Source: Haliotis asinina
Lineage: Eukaryota; Mollusca; Gastropoda; Lepetellida; Haliotidae
Assembly (NCBI RefSeq): GCF_037392515.1
Contig: NC_090283.1
Coordinates: 25,870,249 to 25,934,248 of the forward strand
DNA: 64,000 bases
Direction: 5' to 3'
Under the pieces are notes generated by a model. That model was not told where the DNA came from. It did not search any database and worked only from the letters and a program-made list of their open reading frames with translations. The position numbers and the translations under genes are program-made. This document shows, piece after piece, positions 8,464-17,900 of the stretch (its first letter is position 1; every line of letters starts with the position of its first letter).

Positions 8464-9687
8464 ATGTATTCCCCTGGTGTGTTTTACCCTAAACTGGATG
8501 TAGATTTCTCCCCCATGAAGATCGTGGTTGCTCCTGAGTTGTATTTCAATACCCAGCTTTTAGATGTGTTCGATAAGTATAAGCTTATGGTGATTAATAT
8601 TGAGGCAGTCCACGCGTGGTTCAATAACCCTATGCAGTTCTGGCAGAATCAATTCAACTTTGCTGTGTGGTGCGCTACAACGGGGTGTGGTGTGGCATTG
8701 ACCGACACTCGGCGTGGACCGCTGAGTCAGTCTGTATTCAAATTCCACGTGTACTACCAGGTCAGACGTATCCTTAAAGAGATCAGTGCCCCCCTCCCAC
8801 AGGACAAAGCGTGGGACGCAACAAACAACCCATACGATAGACGGGCCTATGAACGTATTTGTAATGAATTCGAAATAAACCCGAAGACGGATTGGCGTTT
8901 GCCGGGGCCGAACCACGGGTTGGGTATTCCTTCTGATGGCGTGCGATCAGTGAAAGAACTCAGTGATCTTATACTGAAACAAGGTAAACTACGCCCGGAC
9001 TTTGCTTTGTCGAGTAATGAATGGAGGGATGATCGTATGAACTTTAAAGGTGGTGTTGCTTTCACAGTCCAGAAAGTGGAGCAGTCAACCGCAGACGGGT
9101 GGAAAATGTTCATGCTGGACACGTCGAAAGGATTCACTCGTGCTGGTACAATACGCTTGAACGACTCGATTCGAACGTACGTGTGGGCGCTGTTGGGTGC
9201 GCAGTCGATGACGCGTTCCAACATCCTCGGTAAGGGAACTGCTTACGACGCTCAGAAACAGTTCGTTTCCAACGTTGAGGATGCTATAAATTCTCCAGTT
9301 GATCTCCCGCGGGCCATCGAACGCTACCAAAACGTGTTAGAATACGCCAGATCGAAAGTCAATTACGTGTTCGGCGTGGGGTTGTACATGGCTCCGAGTG
9401 ATATGCAACTGAGAATAAAAAAAGTGGTGGGTTATAACAACAAAATAGTCATAGCCACGGCGGACCAAAAGTTGGGTATCAACCCCGATATTAACACCCC
9501 ACATATCCCACACACCCAACCACGTGAAAAGGGTATAGTGGCGCCACCTCCGGAGCCTAAAGTTCAACCAACACCACAGGAGGTGGCCCCTCATATGCAG
9601 GTCTCCTATGAACAGCATATTGATAATAAAACAGCCTTAGTGGTTGGTGGGGTAACTTTGGGACTTATTTGGTTAAAGATTTCTTAG
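8464..9687 (+). CDS. Conserved Polinton protein with C-terminal membrane anchor (407 aa)
   Basis: I know no function for this protein. The ATG at 8464 is preferred over the in-frame ATG at 8422, because 8422 lies in the AT-rich promoter gap and overlaps the divergent gene. The body is mixed alpha/beta with many aromatic residues (for example FNFAVWCATTGCGVAL). Residues ~345-385 are a Pro-rich linker, and the last ~17 residues are hydrophobic, like a tail anchor. The gene converges with the 390-residue gene, and their ends overlap by 23 bp. It is possibly a virion or membrane-associated protein. Confidence 0.75.
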   Translation: MYSPGVFYPKLDVDFSPMKIVVAPELYFNTQLLDVFDKYKLMVINIEAVHAWFNNPMQFWQNQFNFAVWCATTGCGVALTDTRRGPLSQSVFKFHVYYQVRRILKEISAPLPQDKAWDATNNPYDRRAYERICNEFEINPKTDWRLPGPNHGLGIPSDGVRSVKELSDLILKQGKLRPDFALSSNEWRDDRMNFKGGVAFTVQKVEQSTADGWKMFMLDTSKGFTRAGTIRLNDSIRTYVWALLGAQSMTRSNILGKGTAYDAQKQFVSNVEDAINSPVDLPRAIERYQNVLEYARSKVNYVFGVGLYMAPSDMQLRIKKVVGYNNKIVIATADQKLGINPDINTPHIPHTQPREKGIVAPPPEPKVQPTPQEVAPHMQVSYEQHIDNKTALVVGGVTLGLIWLKIS

Positions 9688-10837
9688 CCGCTACGTACAC
9701 CAGACCCGCCACGGCGACGATGGCTGCCCACAGGTTTTGACTGAGCCACATGGCAGTTTTAGACAGAGCGCTCAACAACCACGAGACGATACTACCCAGG
9801 ATGCCGGGAAGGGCTTCGGCGGCTTTACCAGCCAGTTTAGCTAGGCCTTCCCCGAGTTTTTTAATCCAGTCTTTAACACCACCACCACCACTTGGAGTTC
9901 CCCCGCCGCCGGCAGGCCCCACAGGGGTTCCTCCCACCAGTGACACCACCAGGGTTGATATGATGAAACCCAATGCAGTCAGAATGCTGGCGATGGTGAT
10001 CCCTTGCTCCCGGAATAATATCCGAATCTTGTTGACTAAAGTTGTATCCTCGTTCAGTATTCTATCGATTGTTTCCCGAATACGACTGATCTGGGATCGA
10101 AGATGTTCACGATTCGAGGAAGCGGCTTCCAATCGTGTACGTCTCTCGTCTTCTAAATCACGTATTCGTTTATTGATGCGACGCTTCATATCATCGTCGT
10201 CAGTTTCGGTGAGTTTGGTTTTTTCCCTAGCGATGTGCTCGTCGATTTCGTTCAGTTTCCCCATGTTGTTCACGAGTTCTCCACGCACGCGTTTCACGGC
10301 TTCGTCTAAGCCGCGCAGTTCCCTTACCGGAAAGTCAAATCCCGGTAACGGTTTGTCCCAGTAGGTGCTCAACAGTTTTTCTATGCTGTCCGAGGCTTCT
10401 GTAGCACGCTCTGGCGTCATTTCATCTATAGTGGTGAGGTGGGATCTGGTAGCTTGCAGATCTTCTTTAACGGTCTTAGGTATTGCACCACCGTAATCAC
10501 GCATGTTTAGATGTTCACGGATAAATTCAGCACCACCATTGCGGCTGGCTAGAGTTGACAAGGCCAGTGGTTTTTTATTGATCTTGTTAAAGAGGTCAAC
10601 CCCTGGGGCAGACTTAAGACGTAGAACACCCTTTGTATCAACAAAAAAATTCTTATGGTATATACCCTGGGGTTCAACGTAGTTTTTATCGCTTTTTAAA
10701 CTTTTGTAATAATCATTTACCGTTGTTTCCAAGAGTTCTTGGCTCAATGGTGAACTAGTAAATGAGGTCTCCTGCTCATCATCGAATGCCTGGGCACTAG
10801 CGCCCGGCATCTCCGTCATATCTATGTCTTCATCCAT
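9665..10837 (-). CDS. Coiled-coil protein with hydrophobic C-terminus (390 aa)
   Basis: It has an acidic N-terminus and a helical charged middle (residues ~180-275, rich in Glu/Arg/Lys, a likely coiled coil). A membrane-spanning stretch at ~280-305 is followed by a Gly-rich hinge and then amphipathic helices (~325-365) and a final hydrophobic segment. The layout is reminiscent of internal membrane-lytic virion proteins, but no signature motif is visible. It is divergent from the major capsid gene across a 33-bp AT-rich gap, so it is probably expressed together with the capsid. Confidence 0.72.
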   Translation of the reverse strand: MDEDIDMTEMPGASAQAFDDEQETSFTSSPLSQELLETTVNDYYKSLKSDKNYVEPQGIYHKNFFVDTKGVLRLKSAPGVDLFNKINKKPLALSTLASRNGGAEFIREHLNMRDYGGAIPKTVKEDLQATRSHLTTIDEMTPERATEASDSIEKLLSTYWDKPLPGFDFPVRELRGLDEAVKRVRGELVNNMGKLNEIDEHIAREKTKLTETDDDDMKRRINKRIRDLEDERRTRLEAASSNREHLRSQISRIRETIDRILNEDTTLVNKIRILFREQGITIASILTALGFIISTLVVSLVGGTPVGPAGGGGTPSGGGGVKDWIKKLGEGLAKLAGKAAEALPGILGSIVSWLLSALSKTAMWLSQNLWAAIVAVAGLVYVAAKKSLTK

Positions 10838-10870
10838 TAGTATTTAAATATATTTTATTTATATATAACA
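10838..10870. promoter_or_regulatory. AT-rich divergent promoter region before the capsid gene
   Basis: The gap is 33 bp and nearly all A/T (ATTTAAATATATTTTATTTA), between the 390-residue gene and the major capsid gene. The composition and position match the gap at 8430-8463. Confidence 0.45.
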
Positions 10871-12127
10871 ATGTACGGTAGAAAATTAGATCCTTTCAGA
10901 AAATTGAGAGAGCCATTAGGTGCCAGAGCCGTGCGACAGTCGGTGACCATCACCAACAATCCCAGCAAGATAGACCAGAACCAAACTCTGCTGGTTAGAT
11001 TTCCAAACCTTGGTGAGAATGACCTCATTGTACCAGGCACTGTTCGACTGGCGTTCAATATCACGTTGACCTCCGACAACGACAAACGCGAGCTAGTGCG
11101 GAACGTGGGTCGAGCTATCATCAAGAAAACGACCGTCAAGATCAGCGGTAACGAGGTACTGAGCATCGACGACAGCGACGTGTTTCACTGCTACAAGGAT
11201 CTCTGGAAAAGCGAGAGAGAACGAGTCAATGATGTGTACCAGGGTATCAGCAAATCAACCCGGGCGCGCATAGGGTATGTCTTCACGACAGACCAGCAAG
11301 ACAAGCTATCGGACGGTGAAAAGGCTATCGCTCTAGCATACGGGAATCGATTCTGCGTGCCGCTCGACTTCGAGTTGCTCACGGGACACGCGCCGTTTTA
11401 CCAGGCCGCACTGGGTGATAGGCTCGAATACGAGCTCACGTTTAACGACTATAGCAAAGTAGTGCGTACACCGAACGGTGATGAGGCCAGTTATGCCATA
11501 GACAACATCTCTCTGGAGTTCGACATGGTCACTAGCCCGGAGCTGGCCAGGCAGGTTCGAAGCCAGTACTCTGGGAAGATGGCTATCCTGTACGATCGCG
11601 TACTAAGGCATAGATCAATCGTGCGAGATAAGAGCGACACTGTGTGGAATATCAACCTGAACGTGCCGGCGCGATCGATGAAAGGTATACTGGTCGTCCC
11701 CGTGGAGGATTATGACCCATTCCGGAGGGACAGCGAGAAGTTTTTCAACCCCGAGATTGAAAAGGTGGAAGTTACCATCGAGGGCGTGCCCAACCAGCTG
11801 TTCAGTCATGGTATGAGGCCACACCAGCAGTGGGATGAGATAAAAAAGCTACCAGTGGGGGATTACATAACAAAGGACCTGGACCTCGGCTCCGTGCAGA
11901 TCGGTGAATACCTGACCACCAAGTACGCCCTATGGTTGGACATGCGATCCACGGATGATGATAAACTGCACGGTAGCGGGCGTCGTATAGATAACGGCAG
12001 CGAAGGGATAACCATCCAGATTAATAAGAAGGCTCAAACCGCTGGTAAGTTGAAATTATATCTGTACGTTATTATGGACGCGCAACTTAATATAGACAAT
12101 GGGAGATTCGTGCAAGCCATCTACTAG
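10871..12127 (+). CDS. Major capsid protein, double-jelly-roll type (418 aa)
   Basis: Length, beta-rich character and context fit the Polinton major capsid protein, whose trimers tile the icosahedral shell. Family-like stretches are FNPEIEKVEVTIEGVPNQLF (about residue 296) and DMRSTDDDKLHGSGRRI (about residue 358), both typical of the C-terminal jelly roll. The N-terminal roll would span residues ~30-220. The packaging ATPase starts inside the 3' end of this gene (29-bp overlap), a pairing usual for double-jelly-roll viruses. The frame is open throughout. Fold assignment is from pattern recognition. Confidence 0.85.
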   Translation: MYGRKLDPFRKLREPLGARAVRQSVTITNNPSKIDQNQTLLVRFPNLGENDLIVPGTVRLAFNITLTSDNDKRELVRNVGRAIIKKTTVKISGNEVLSIDDSDVFHCYKDLWKSERERVNDVYQGISKSTRARIGYVFTTDQQDKLSDGEKAIALAYGNRFCVPLDFELLTGHAPFYQAALGDRLEYELTFNDYSKVVRTPNGDEASYAIDNISLEFDMVTSPELARQVRSQYSGKMAILYDRVLRHRSIVRDKSDTVWNINLNVPARSMKGILVVPVEDYDPFRRDSEKFFNPEIEKVEVTIEGVPNQLFSHGMRPHQQWDEIKKLPVGDYITKDLDLGSVQIGEYLTTKYALWLDMRSTDDDKLHGSGRRIDNGSEGITIQINKKAQTAGKLKLYLYVIMDAQLNIDNGRFVQAIY

Positions 12128-12731
12128 TGGGGGTCTCCCCCACCTACCCACTGACCCACACTGCGCTATCATATGCGGGCAGACTGGCTGTGGGAAGACC
12201 GTTTTCGTGTTGGATATGTTGGAGGGTTACTACAAGGATGTGTTCGATAACATCGTTATCATGTGCCCTACTCTGAGCATGAATAAAACGTACGCGCGAC
12301 CTTGGGTAATGACGGACCCTGACGTACACAAAATCGACCCTGGAACACGCCTGCAGGACTGGTTGAAAGCTCTTCACAAGAAATTTAAAGGGGAACCGAC
12401 GCTGTTTATACTGGACGACTGCAGCGCTAATCGCGAGATAACAAAAAAGAGAGACATGCTATCGTACCTGGCCTTCTCCGGCCGGCATGCAAATCACAGC
12501 GTCTGGGTGCTAACGCAGAAGTTCAACTCGGTGTTGAAAGACCTCAGGGAGCAGACGCGATGGGTGGCCTTATTTCACTGCAAGGATAGGGATTCGTTCG
12601 AGGAGTGTTTGAGAGAGAACGATGTGATGAGTAAATTAGAACGGGAACGGGTAAAGAAACAGCTCGCTGAAACTAAACACGCTAAGCTCGTACTAAAGAC
12701 CGACCAACCAGTAGCATATATAGTTTGCTAA
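12099..12731 (+). CDS. A32-like genome-packaging ATPase (210 aa)
   Basis: This is a FtsK/HerA-type P-loop ATPase that would drive the element's DNA into capsids. Walker A is GQTGCGKT at residues 27-34. Walker B is TLFILDDCS with the acidic pair at ~106-107. A sensor-like stretch (VWVLTQKFNS) follows at about residue 140. Length is normal for Polinton ATPases. It overlaps the end of the major capsid gene by 29 bp and is followed directly by a short 10-bp tandem repeat. Confidence 0.93.
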   Translation: MGDSCKPSTSGGLPHLPTDPHCAIICGQTGCGKTVFVLDMLEGYYKDVFDNIVIMCPTLSMNKTYARPWVMTDPDVHKIDPGTRLQDWLKALHKKFKGEPTLFILDDCSANREITKKRDMLSYLAFSGRHANHSVWVLTQKFNSVLKDLREQTRWVALFHCKDRDSFEECLRENDVMSKLERERVKKQLAETKHAKLVLKTDQPVAYIVC

Positions 12732-12792
12732 GCAAAGCTAAGTAAAAGCTAAGCAAAGCTAAGCAAAGCTAAGCAAATGCTAAGCATAGCTA
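12722..12792 (+). repeat. Degenerate 10-11 bp tandem repeat (AGCAAAGCTA)
   Basis: Six or so copies of a unit close to GCTAAGCAAA begin at the ATPase stop codon and run to the upstream part of the next gene. The unit contains the AGCT palindrome. It may be a terminator, a protein-binding array or simple slippage. Confidence 0.8.
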
Positions 12793-12899
12793 TGATATTT
12801 GAAGTATTTGTCGTGTGCAACTTAACTTTCATTTCTCTGTGTTTTGTTTGTATTGGGTATTATATAGTTAAAACTAAATCTTACTTGTTATATTATAAG

Positions 12900-13481
12900 A
12901 TGGAGTGTGAGGAATTGCTCGAACAATTGTCTGTGGAGGGTTCCCCAACTGGGGATTCCCCCAAGCGAGAGAAACTGGTGGCGTTGGCTGTTGGCGGCAA
13001 AGCCAAACATTACTTTGGAGACTACACTCCAGATAAAATTCACAAAATGTCAGCCGAAGAAATCGATAAGCTGTACGCTAGATACGAGTCCCGGCTCGGA
13101 GCAGAAATGACAAAGACAATAGGATCGGCTATGACCCAGATATACACCGGTATTGTATCACAATTCCTTCCCATTCCACCAGAGCGCCGACTTTACCTGT
13201 GGGAGGACCTAGATAAAGACCCTTTTATCGAACACGCCGTGAGCTCTATCAGCTGCGGGCTGTACCACAAATATGGTATGTTGTTGGCTCCAGTGACGGC
13301 GGCGATTATCACGGCAAAACATTGCCAATTTGAGAGAAAGAATAATAATAATAGTATAGATGGATGCTGCACAGGAAACCCCAGTGGAGGTACCCCCAAC
13401 AGTGATGGAGGAGACCCCACCCCCAACAGTGACCCCTTCAGTGGAGGTACCTCCAACAGTAACCAGACAGAAGAATCCTAA
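12900..13481 (+). CDS. Polinton protein of unknown function (193 aa)
   Basis: The start at 12900 follows an AT-rich leader. An in-frame ATG at 12777 would add a hydrophobic N-terminus, but it lies in or beside the tandem repeat. The first ~150 residues are helical and contain a hydrophobic patch (PVTAAIITAK, about residue 138 from 12900). The last ~45 residues are low-complexity Asn/Ser/Gly/Thr. That tail (from 13360) is read in a second frame by the next gene. No family was recognised. Confidence 0.62.
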   Translation: MECEELLEQLSVEGSPTGDSPKREKLVALAVGGKAKHYFGDYTPDKIHKMSAEEIDKLYARYESRLGAEMTKTIGSAMTQIYTGIVSQFLPIPPERRLYLWEDLDKDPFIEHAVSSISCGLYHKYGMLLAPVTAAIITAKHCQFERKNNNNSIDGCCTGNPSGGTPNSDGGDPTPNSDPFSGGTSNSNQTEES

Positions 13482-13680
13482 GAGAGTAGCTGCCGGTAAA
13501 AAACGGTGGTGTAACCAACATAAAGTGACCAACCCAACCCGACTGTTGTTGGCTGTAGGCGTAACTGCTGCCGTGGTTATAACATGGTTATACACCTCCC
13601 ACAGTGAGCCACAACCCAACAGTGAGAACAGTGGGGGTATGGGGGTATCCCCCATGGTAGACCCGCATATCATGTTATAA
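13360..13680 (+). CDS. Small single-pass membrane protein (106 aa), overlapping frame
   Basis: The N-terminal ~40 residues are Pro/Thr/Val repeats (VEVPPTV type) and then a basic patch. One transmembrane helix lies at about residues 61-80 (LLLAVGVTAAVVITWLY), followed by a Ser/Pro/Asn-rich tail. The first 122 bp overlap the preceding gene in a different frame, so both low-complexity tails come from one repetitive stretch. Function unknown. Confidence 0.6.
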   Translation: MDAAQETPVEVPPTVMEETPPPTVTPSVEVPPTVTRQKNPKRVAAGKKRWCNQHKVTNPTRLLLAVGVTAAVVITWLYTSHSEPQPNSENSGGMGVSPMVDPHIML

Positions 13681-13707
13681 TTTAAAATATTTTATATCAT
13701 ATACATA
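13681..13707 (+). promoter_or_regulatory. AT-rich promoter-like gap
   Basis: This is a 27-bp A/T-rich spacer (TTTAAAATATTTTATATCAT) before the 75-residue gene. It resembles the gaps at 8430 and 10838. Confidence 0.35.
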
Positions 13708-13935
13708 ATGTCTGAGGGGAAAACGTTCGTCAACGACGCATACCACGCCACAGTGGTAGCCAGTCTAGCCGTAGGGTACGCTCGGTTGACTAAAATGGTG
13801 CTTAAACAACCAACTATCAAGCTAGATTTCAACCTGCAGGATATGGGTATGCTCATAATGAACCTTGGTATGGCGATGGCCACAAAAGACATCCTAGTAA
13901 AACAAGGAATAATACCTGATAATATAATGAAATAA
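13708..13935 (+). CDS. Small hydrophobic Polinton protein (75 aa)
   Basis: It has two mildly hydrophobic helices, at about residues 12-28 and 45-62 (MGMLIMNLGMAMA). No known domain. It is followed 8 bp later by the 141-residue gene on the same strand, so the two are probably co-expressed. A small virion or membrane protein is plausible; function unknown. Confidence 0.65.
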   Translation: MSEGKTFVNDAYHATVVASLAVGYARLTKMVLKQPTIKLDFNLQDMGMLIMNLGMAMATKDILVKQGIIPDNIMK

Positions 13936-13943
13936 ATATAGGG

Positions 13944-14369
13944 ATGGCCACGATAGCTATGATGGTCGGTGGGGCGTTAGTGAATGCCCTGGCATTTTCC
14001 GGGAGTAATTTCCTCTTCTCGAAACTACGAGATGATCACGCGGCTGAAATACAGGAAGAAAGGAAGCGACACGATCTCGCTACTGAGAAATTACAAAGAG
14101 CACAGGCCGAGTACGCTAAAAAACGCCTCCAGAGGCTCGATTTCATTAACGAACAACTCCAGCGTGAAAACCATGCCGTTCAAACATTCAACGATGTTGA
14201 TGAAGCAATGAAAGAATACTACCTACTAACTGGTAAACGATTGGAAGCGCTCAATGAACCCACACTCGCTCAGTACTACACACCATCCAAGGGACAAATG
14301 AATCGTGAACTGGGCTTCATAGTGTTGGGTATAGCAGCTACTGCGTTGGTTGCTAAGCAATTAAACTAA
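13944..14369 (+). CDS. Coiled-coil protein with terminal hydrophobic segments (141 aa)
   Basis: A hydrophobic N-terminus (residues ~1-25) is followed by a highly charged coiled coil (~28-75, DHAAEIQEERKRHDLATEKL), a globular middle, and a C-terminal membrane helix (~121-138). The membrane-coil-membrane layout suggests a structural or scaffold role in the particle. No family name is available to me. Confidence 0.66.
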   Translation: MATIAMMVGGALVNALAFSGSNFLFSKLRDDHAAEIQEERKRHDLATEKLQRAQAEYAKKRLQRLDFINEQLQRENHAVQTFNDVDEAMKEYYLLTGKRLEALNEPTLAQYYTPSKGQMNRELGFIVLGIAATALVAKQLN

Positions 14370-14388
14370 AATACCTATATAAGTAAAC

Positions 14389-14652
14389 ATGAGACCCGCT
14401 CCATACCGATGTGAATATATACTTATGGGGAAGACCGAGGCCTGTGGTAGGAAATGCAGGAATCAGGGGTTCTGTTGTTTCCATATGGGGAGTCCTAACT
14501 ACACGTGTTCTGTGTGTGGTATCGGGGTTAAAGGACACTACTGTTTATGTAAAGCTCACGGAGCGAACGTAGTCAGACATCAACTCATATACGAGAATAA
14601 AAAAGGCTACATAAAAGAACGTAGGCGACTGCTCAAGATAAAATCCAATTAG
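14389..14652 (+). CDS. Small Cys/His-rich zinc-binding-type protein (87 aa)
   Basis: Ten cysteines and several histidines are concentrated in residues ~8-62, including CRNQGFCCFH, CSVCGIGVKGHYC and CKAHG. This points to two or more zinc sites. The C-terminus is strongly basic (KERRRLLKIK). A nucleic-acid-binding or regulatory role is inferred. It lies just upstream of the SAP-like gene and the polymerase on the same strand. Confidence 0.66.
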   Translation: MRPAPYRCEYILMGKTEACGRKCRNQGFCCFHMGSPNYTCSVCGIGVKGHYCLCKAHGANVVRHQLIYENKKGYIKERRRLLKIKSN

Positions 14653-14659
14653 AGATTGG

Positions 14660-14677
14660 TTCTCTTAGGTGTAAACA
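14660..14677 (+). promoter_or_regulatory. Repeated leader motif, first copy
   Basis: TTCTCTTAGGTGTAAACA occurs here, 17 bp before the ATG of the 73-residue gene, and again at 14977-14994, just before the polymerase ATG. The flanking ATTAGA-x-ATT is also shared. Confidence 0.6.
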
Positions 14678-14693
14678 TGTCTACTATACATTC

Positions 14694-14915
14694 TTGAATA
14701 TGGAAGCCTATCTTACGGTAAAACAATTAAAAGCTATAGCAAAACAGCTTGGATGCCGGCGTTATTCAAACCTGGGGAGAGCCGGGTTAATCGAATTGTT
14801 ATCAAATAACCAAACACTGATCGATGCCTACATAGATTCACACAAGCTGTTGGAAGACTTACGAGAATTGTGGCCAACAAACCGAGTTTGGTTAATAAGT
14901 GATTACAAGAAATAA
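14694..14915 (+). CDS. Free-standing SAP/HeH-like DNA-binding protein (73 aa)
   Basis: Residues ~6-36 (YLTVKQLKAIAKQLG followed by YSNLGRAGLIELL) form a helix-extension-helix (SAP/Rho-N type) unit of the kind that binds DNA or RNA. At the DNA level it is close to the second of the three such units at the start of the polymerase gene (15104 onward), and both genes share an upstream leader. It therefore looks like a local duplication of the polymerase's 5' end. The C-terminal ~35 residues are helical and unassigned. Confidence 0.7.
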   Translation: MNMEAYLTVKQLKAIAKQLGCRRYSNLGRAGLIELLSNNQTLIDAYIDSHKLLEDLRELWPTNRVWLISDYKK

Positions 14916-14976
14916 AATATTTTTTATCAAGAGTGGAGGAGTTACCTCCCCTTACTGTGAACCAATTAGACATTAG

Positions 14977-14994
14977 TTCTCTTAGGTGTAAACA
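14977..14994 (+). promoter_or_regulatory. Repeated leader motif, second copy, before polymerase
   Basis: It is identical over 18 bp to 14660-14677 and ends 2 bp before the polymerase ATG at 14997. It may be a promoter or leader element carried along in the duplication that made the 73-residue gene. Confidence 0.6.
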
Positions 14995-14996
14995 CA

Positions 14997-17900
14997 ATGA
15001 CTACTGTGCGCGAGCTCAAGAGGGTCGCAAAACAGAGAGGTGTTATCGGGTATTCTAGAATGCGGAAGCCAGCATTGTTGAGATTACTAGGTTTAGAAGT
15101 CCCTCCTACGGTAAAACAGTTAAAAGCTCAAGCGAAACAGCTTGGATACACGGGTTATTCAAAACTGGGGAAAGCCGGATTAACCGCATTGTTATCACAT
15201 ACCCCAGTAGCACGTCCAACTGTAAAACAACTGAAAACCGAGGCACACGATTTGGGTTTAGGCGGGTATTCTCGTATGAGAAAACCACAGCTTGTAGAAT
15301 TATTACGACAGAATAGAGCTATTGACCTACAGTTCGTGCGCACTAAGCACGCTGTAGGCAACTATTTGGGAAGTTGGCGCATGCACGTCGATAGAAACAT
15401 AGACATTACAGATATTAAGCCTCTGATAGCTGATAAGGTCAACCAGGAACTAAATAATCTAGGAAGTATCAAGTTTCAGATCACAGTGAAAATGTCGCTC
15501 GATAAGCAGGTTGGGAGTACCACTGAGTATGTTCAGCCTTACTTCCGAGGTAAACAAGAGGTCGTCACACATGCAGAGACCATTGACGCATCAATCGATA
15601 CAAGTTTTCAGCAGATACGAGAATACCTAGAACGCTACACACACTTAGGGTCCGGGTGGGCTGTAGATAAAATCGATAATGTCTATCTAGATATAGCTAA
15701 ATACATGCCGTTCAGAGGTGGGTCATACCTAGCCTTGCCTCCCTACTATAAGAACAAACAAGCCATAGTAAACGTTAAGAATAGAGGAAACGATTGCCTG
15801 AGGTTATCTATCAGGTCAGCCTTATTTCCAGCTGCCACTAATCCGAACAGGCCTTCTAATTATCCACAGGACGATGGGCTCAACTGGGATGGTATAGATG
15901 AACCCACCCCAATATCCCAGATCACTAAAGTAGAAAAACAGAATAATCTGGCTATAAATGTCTTTGGGCACGAAGGTAATACAACAATAATACACAGGGT
16001 CAGCCCGGTGAAGGATTGTCAAGTTATTAATTTATTCATGATTCAAAAAGGTGAAACGTATCACTACACGTGGATAAAACATCTCAGCCGGTTGTTGCAC
16101 GACCAGTCGAAACACGTTGGGGAAAAACACTTTTGTGTACGATGCCTACACTGTTTCAGTCGGGCCGATTTATTAGAATCCCACCTGGAGGATTGCCAAG
16201 GTGTTGGGCAGACGGCCATACGAGTCGACATGCCTAAGGAAGGTGAAAATATCCTAAAATTCGACAATCACAAGAATCAAATGTCTGTGCCTTATATTAT
16301 ATACGCCGACTTCGAAGCCTTAGTGGCTGCCGCCGGCGAGGCTCCCAGTGGTGCCTTCACACACAAAACACAAGAGCATAAAGCCTGTTCGTTTGGATAC
16401 ATTGTCGTCCGTTGTGACGGGGAAACGAAAGCTCCGGTAGTGTATAGGGGTCCTGACGCGGCTGAAAGGTTTCTAAAGTGCTTGCAGGAGGAAGAAAAAA
16501 TTATTAGGAATGCATTGTATAAAATCGCTCTAATGCGTATGACCAGAGCCGACATGCTAGCTCACGCCAGTAGCACTAACTGTCACGTGTGCGACTCACC
16601 ACTTAACGGTGATTCGGTGAGAGATCACTGCCACATAACTGGTAAGTATAGAGGCGCCGCTCACAACGCGTGCAACCTCAAGCTTAAAATCAACCCTAAG
16701 ACAATAAACATTCCCGTTGTCTTTCACAACTTGAGAGGATACGACTCTCACTTGATCATGCAGGCCATCGCGAAAATCGATGGTAATATATCGTGCATCC
16801 CAAACAACATGGAGAGATACATCTCCTTCAGCTTAAACGGACTTAGGTTCATTGACTCGTTTCAATTCCTCCTGTCGTCACTCGACAGTCTGGTCAAGGC
16901 CAACAATACCTTCCCTATCACAGATCGATACACAGACGCCGAGACTAGACACCTGCTCATGAGGAAGGGCGTATACCCATATGAGTACATGGATAGTTGG
17001 GCTAAGTTCACAGAGACCAGACTACCTCCTATCGACTGCTTTTATAGCAAGCTGAATGAGGCGTCCGTCTCACGAGACGATTACTCGCACGCGATTAACG
17101 TATGGAATAAACTGGGTTGTAAGAACCTTGGCGATTATCACGATCTGTACTTGAGGACAGATGTACTGCTGTTAGCCGACGTGTTCGAGACGTTTCGGCA
17201 AACATGTTTCAAGCAGTATAAACTCGACCCCGCATGGTATTACACCAGCCCAGGTCTGTCGTGGGACGCCTTGCTTAAAAAGACAGGAGTTAATTTAGAA
17301 TTGCTTACAGATTACGACATGCACCTATTCATTGAGAAAGGCTTGCGAGGTGGGATTTCCATGGCATCCAAACGATACGCTAAAGCAAATAATCAATACG
17401 TGAAAGGTTACGATCCTAACAAACCAACCAATCACATTCTCTACCTCGACGCAAACAACCTGTACGGCTGGGCCATGAGCCAGTATCTACCTACAGGGGG
17501 ATTCGAATGGGTACCAAACGTTGATGTTATGAGCATTGCACCAGATTCGAACAAAGGGTATATCCTCGAAGTTGACTTAGAGTATCCCAAGGCATTACAC
17601 GCATCGCACAACAGCTATCCCCTTGCGCCCGAACGTATGAAGGTTAACACAGACTGGATGTCTGAGTACCAACATAACTTGTCAGGTGGTCGTGTGGCGG
17701 ACGTTGAGAAACTCGTGCCTAACTTAATGAATAAGACCAAGTACATAGTTCACTATCGCAACCTACAGCTGTACCTGTCATTGGGTATGAGGCTGACCAA
17801 AATACACAGGGTGCTCATGTTCGATCAGAGCCCATGGATGGAGCCCTACATCAGAATGAACACAGACCTACGAAAAAAAGCCACCAGTGATTTTGAGAAA

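Noticed and set aside
8560-9618. Minus-strand ORFs opposite the 407-residue Polinton gene
   Set aside because: Shadows with no domain, opposite an open gene with a plausible membrane anchor.
9750-10364. 204-codon plus-strand ORF
   Set aside because: Antisense shadow of the 390-residue Polinton gene, which has better composition and context.
13209-13673. 154-codon minus-strand ORF inside the Polinton
   Set aside because: Antisense of two plus-strand genes and driven by the repetitive stretch.
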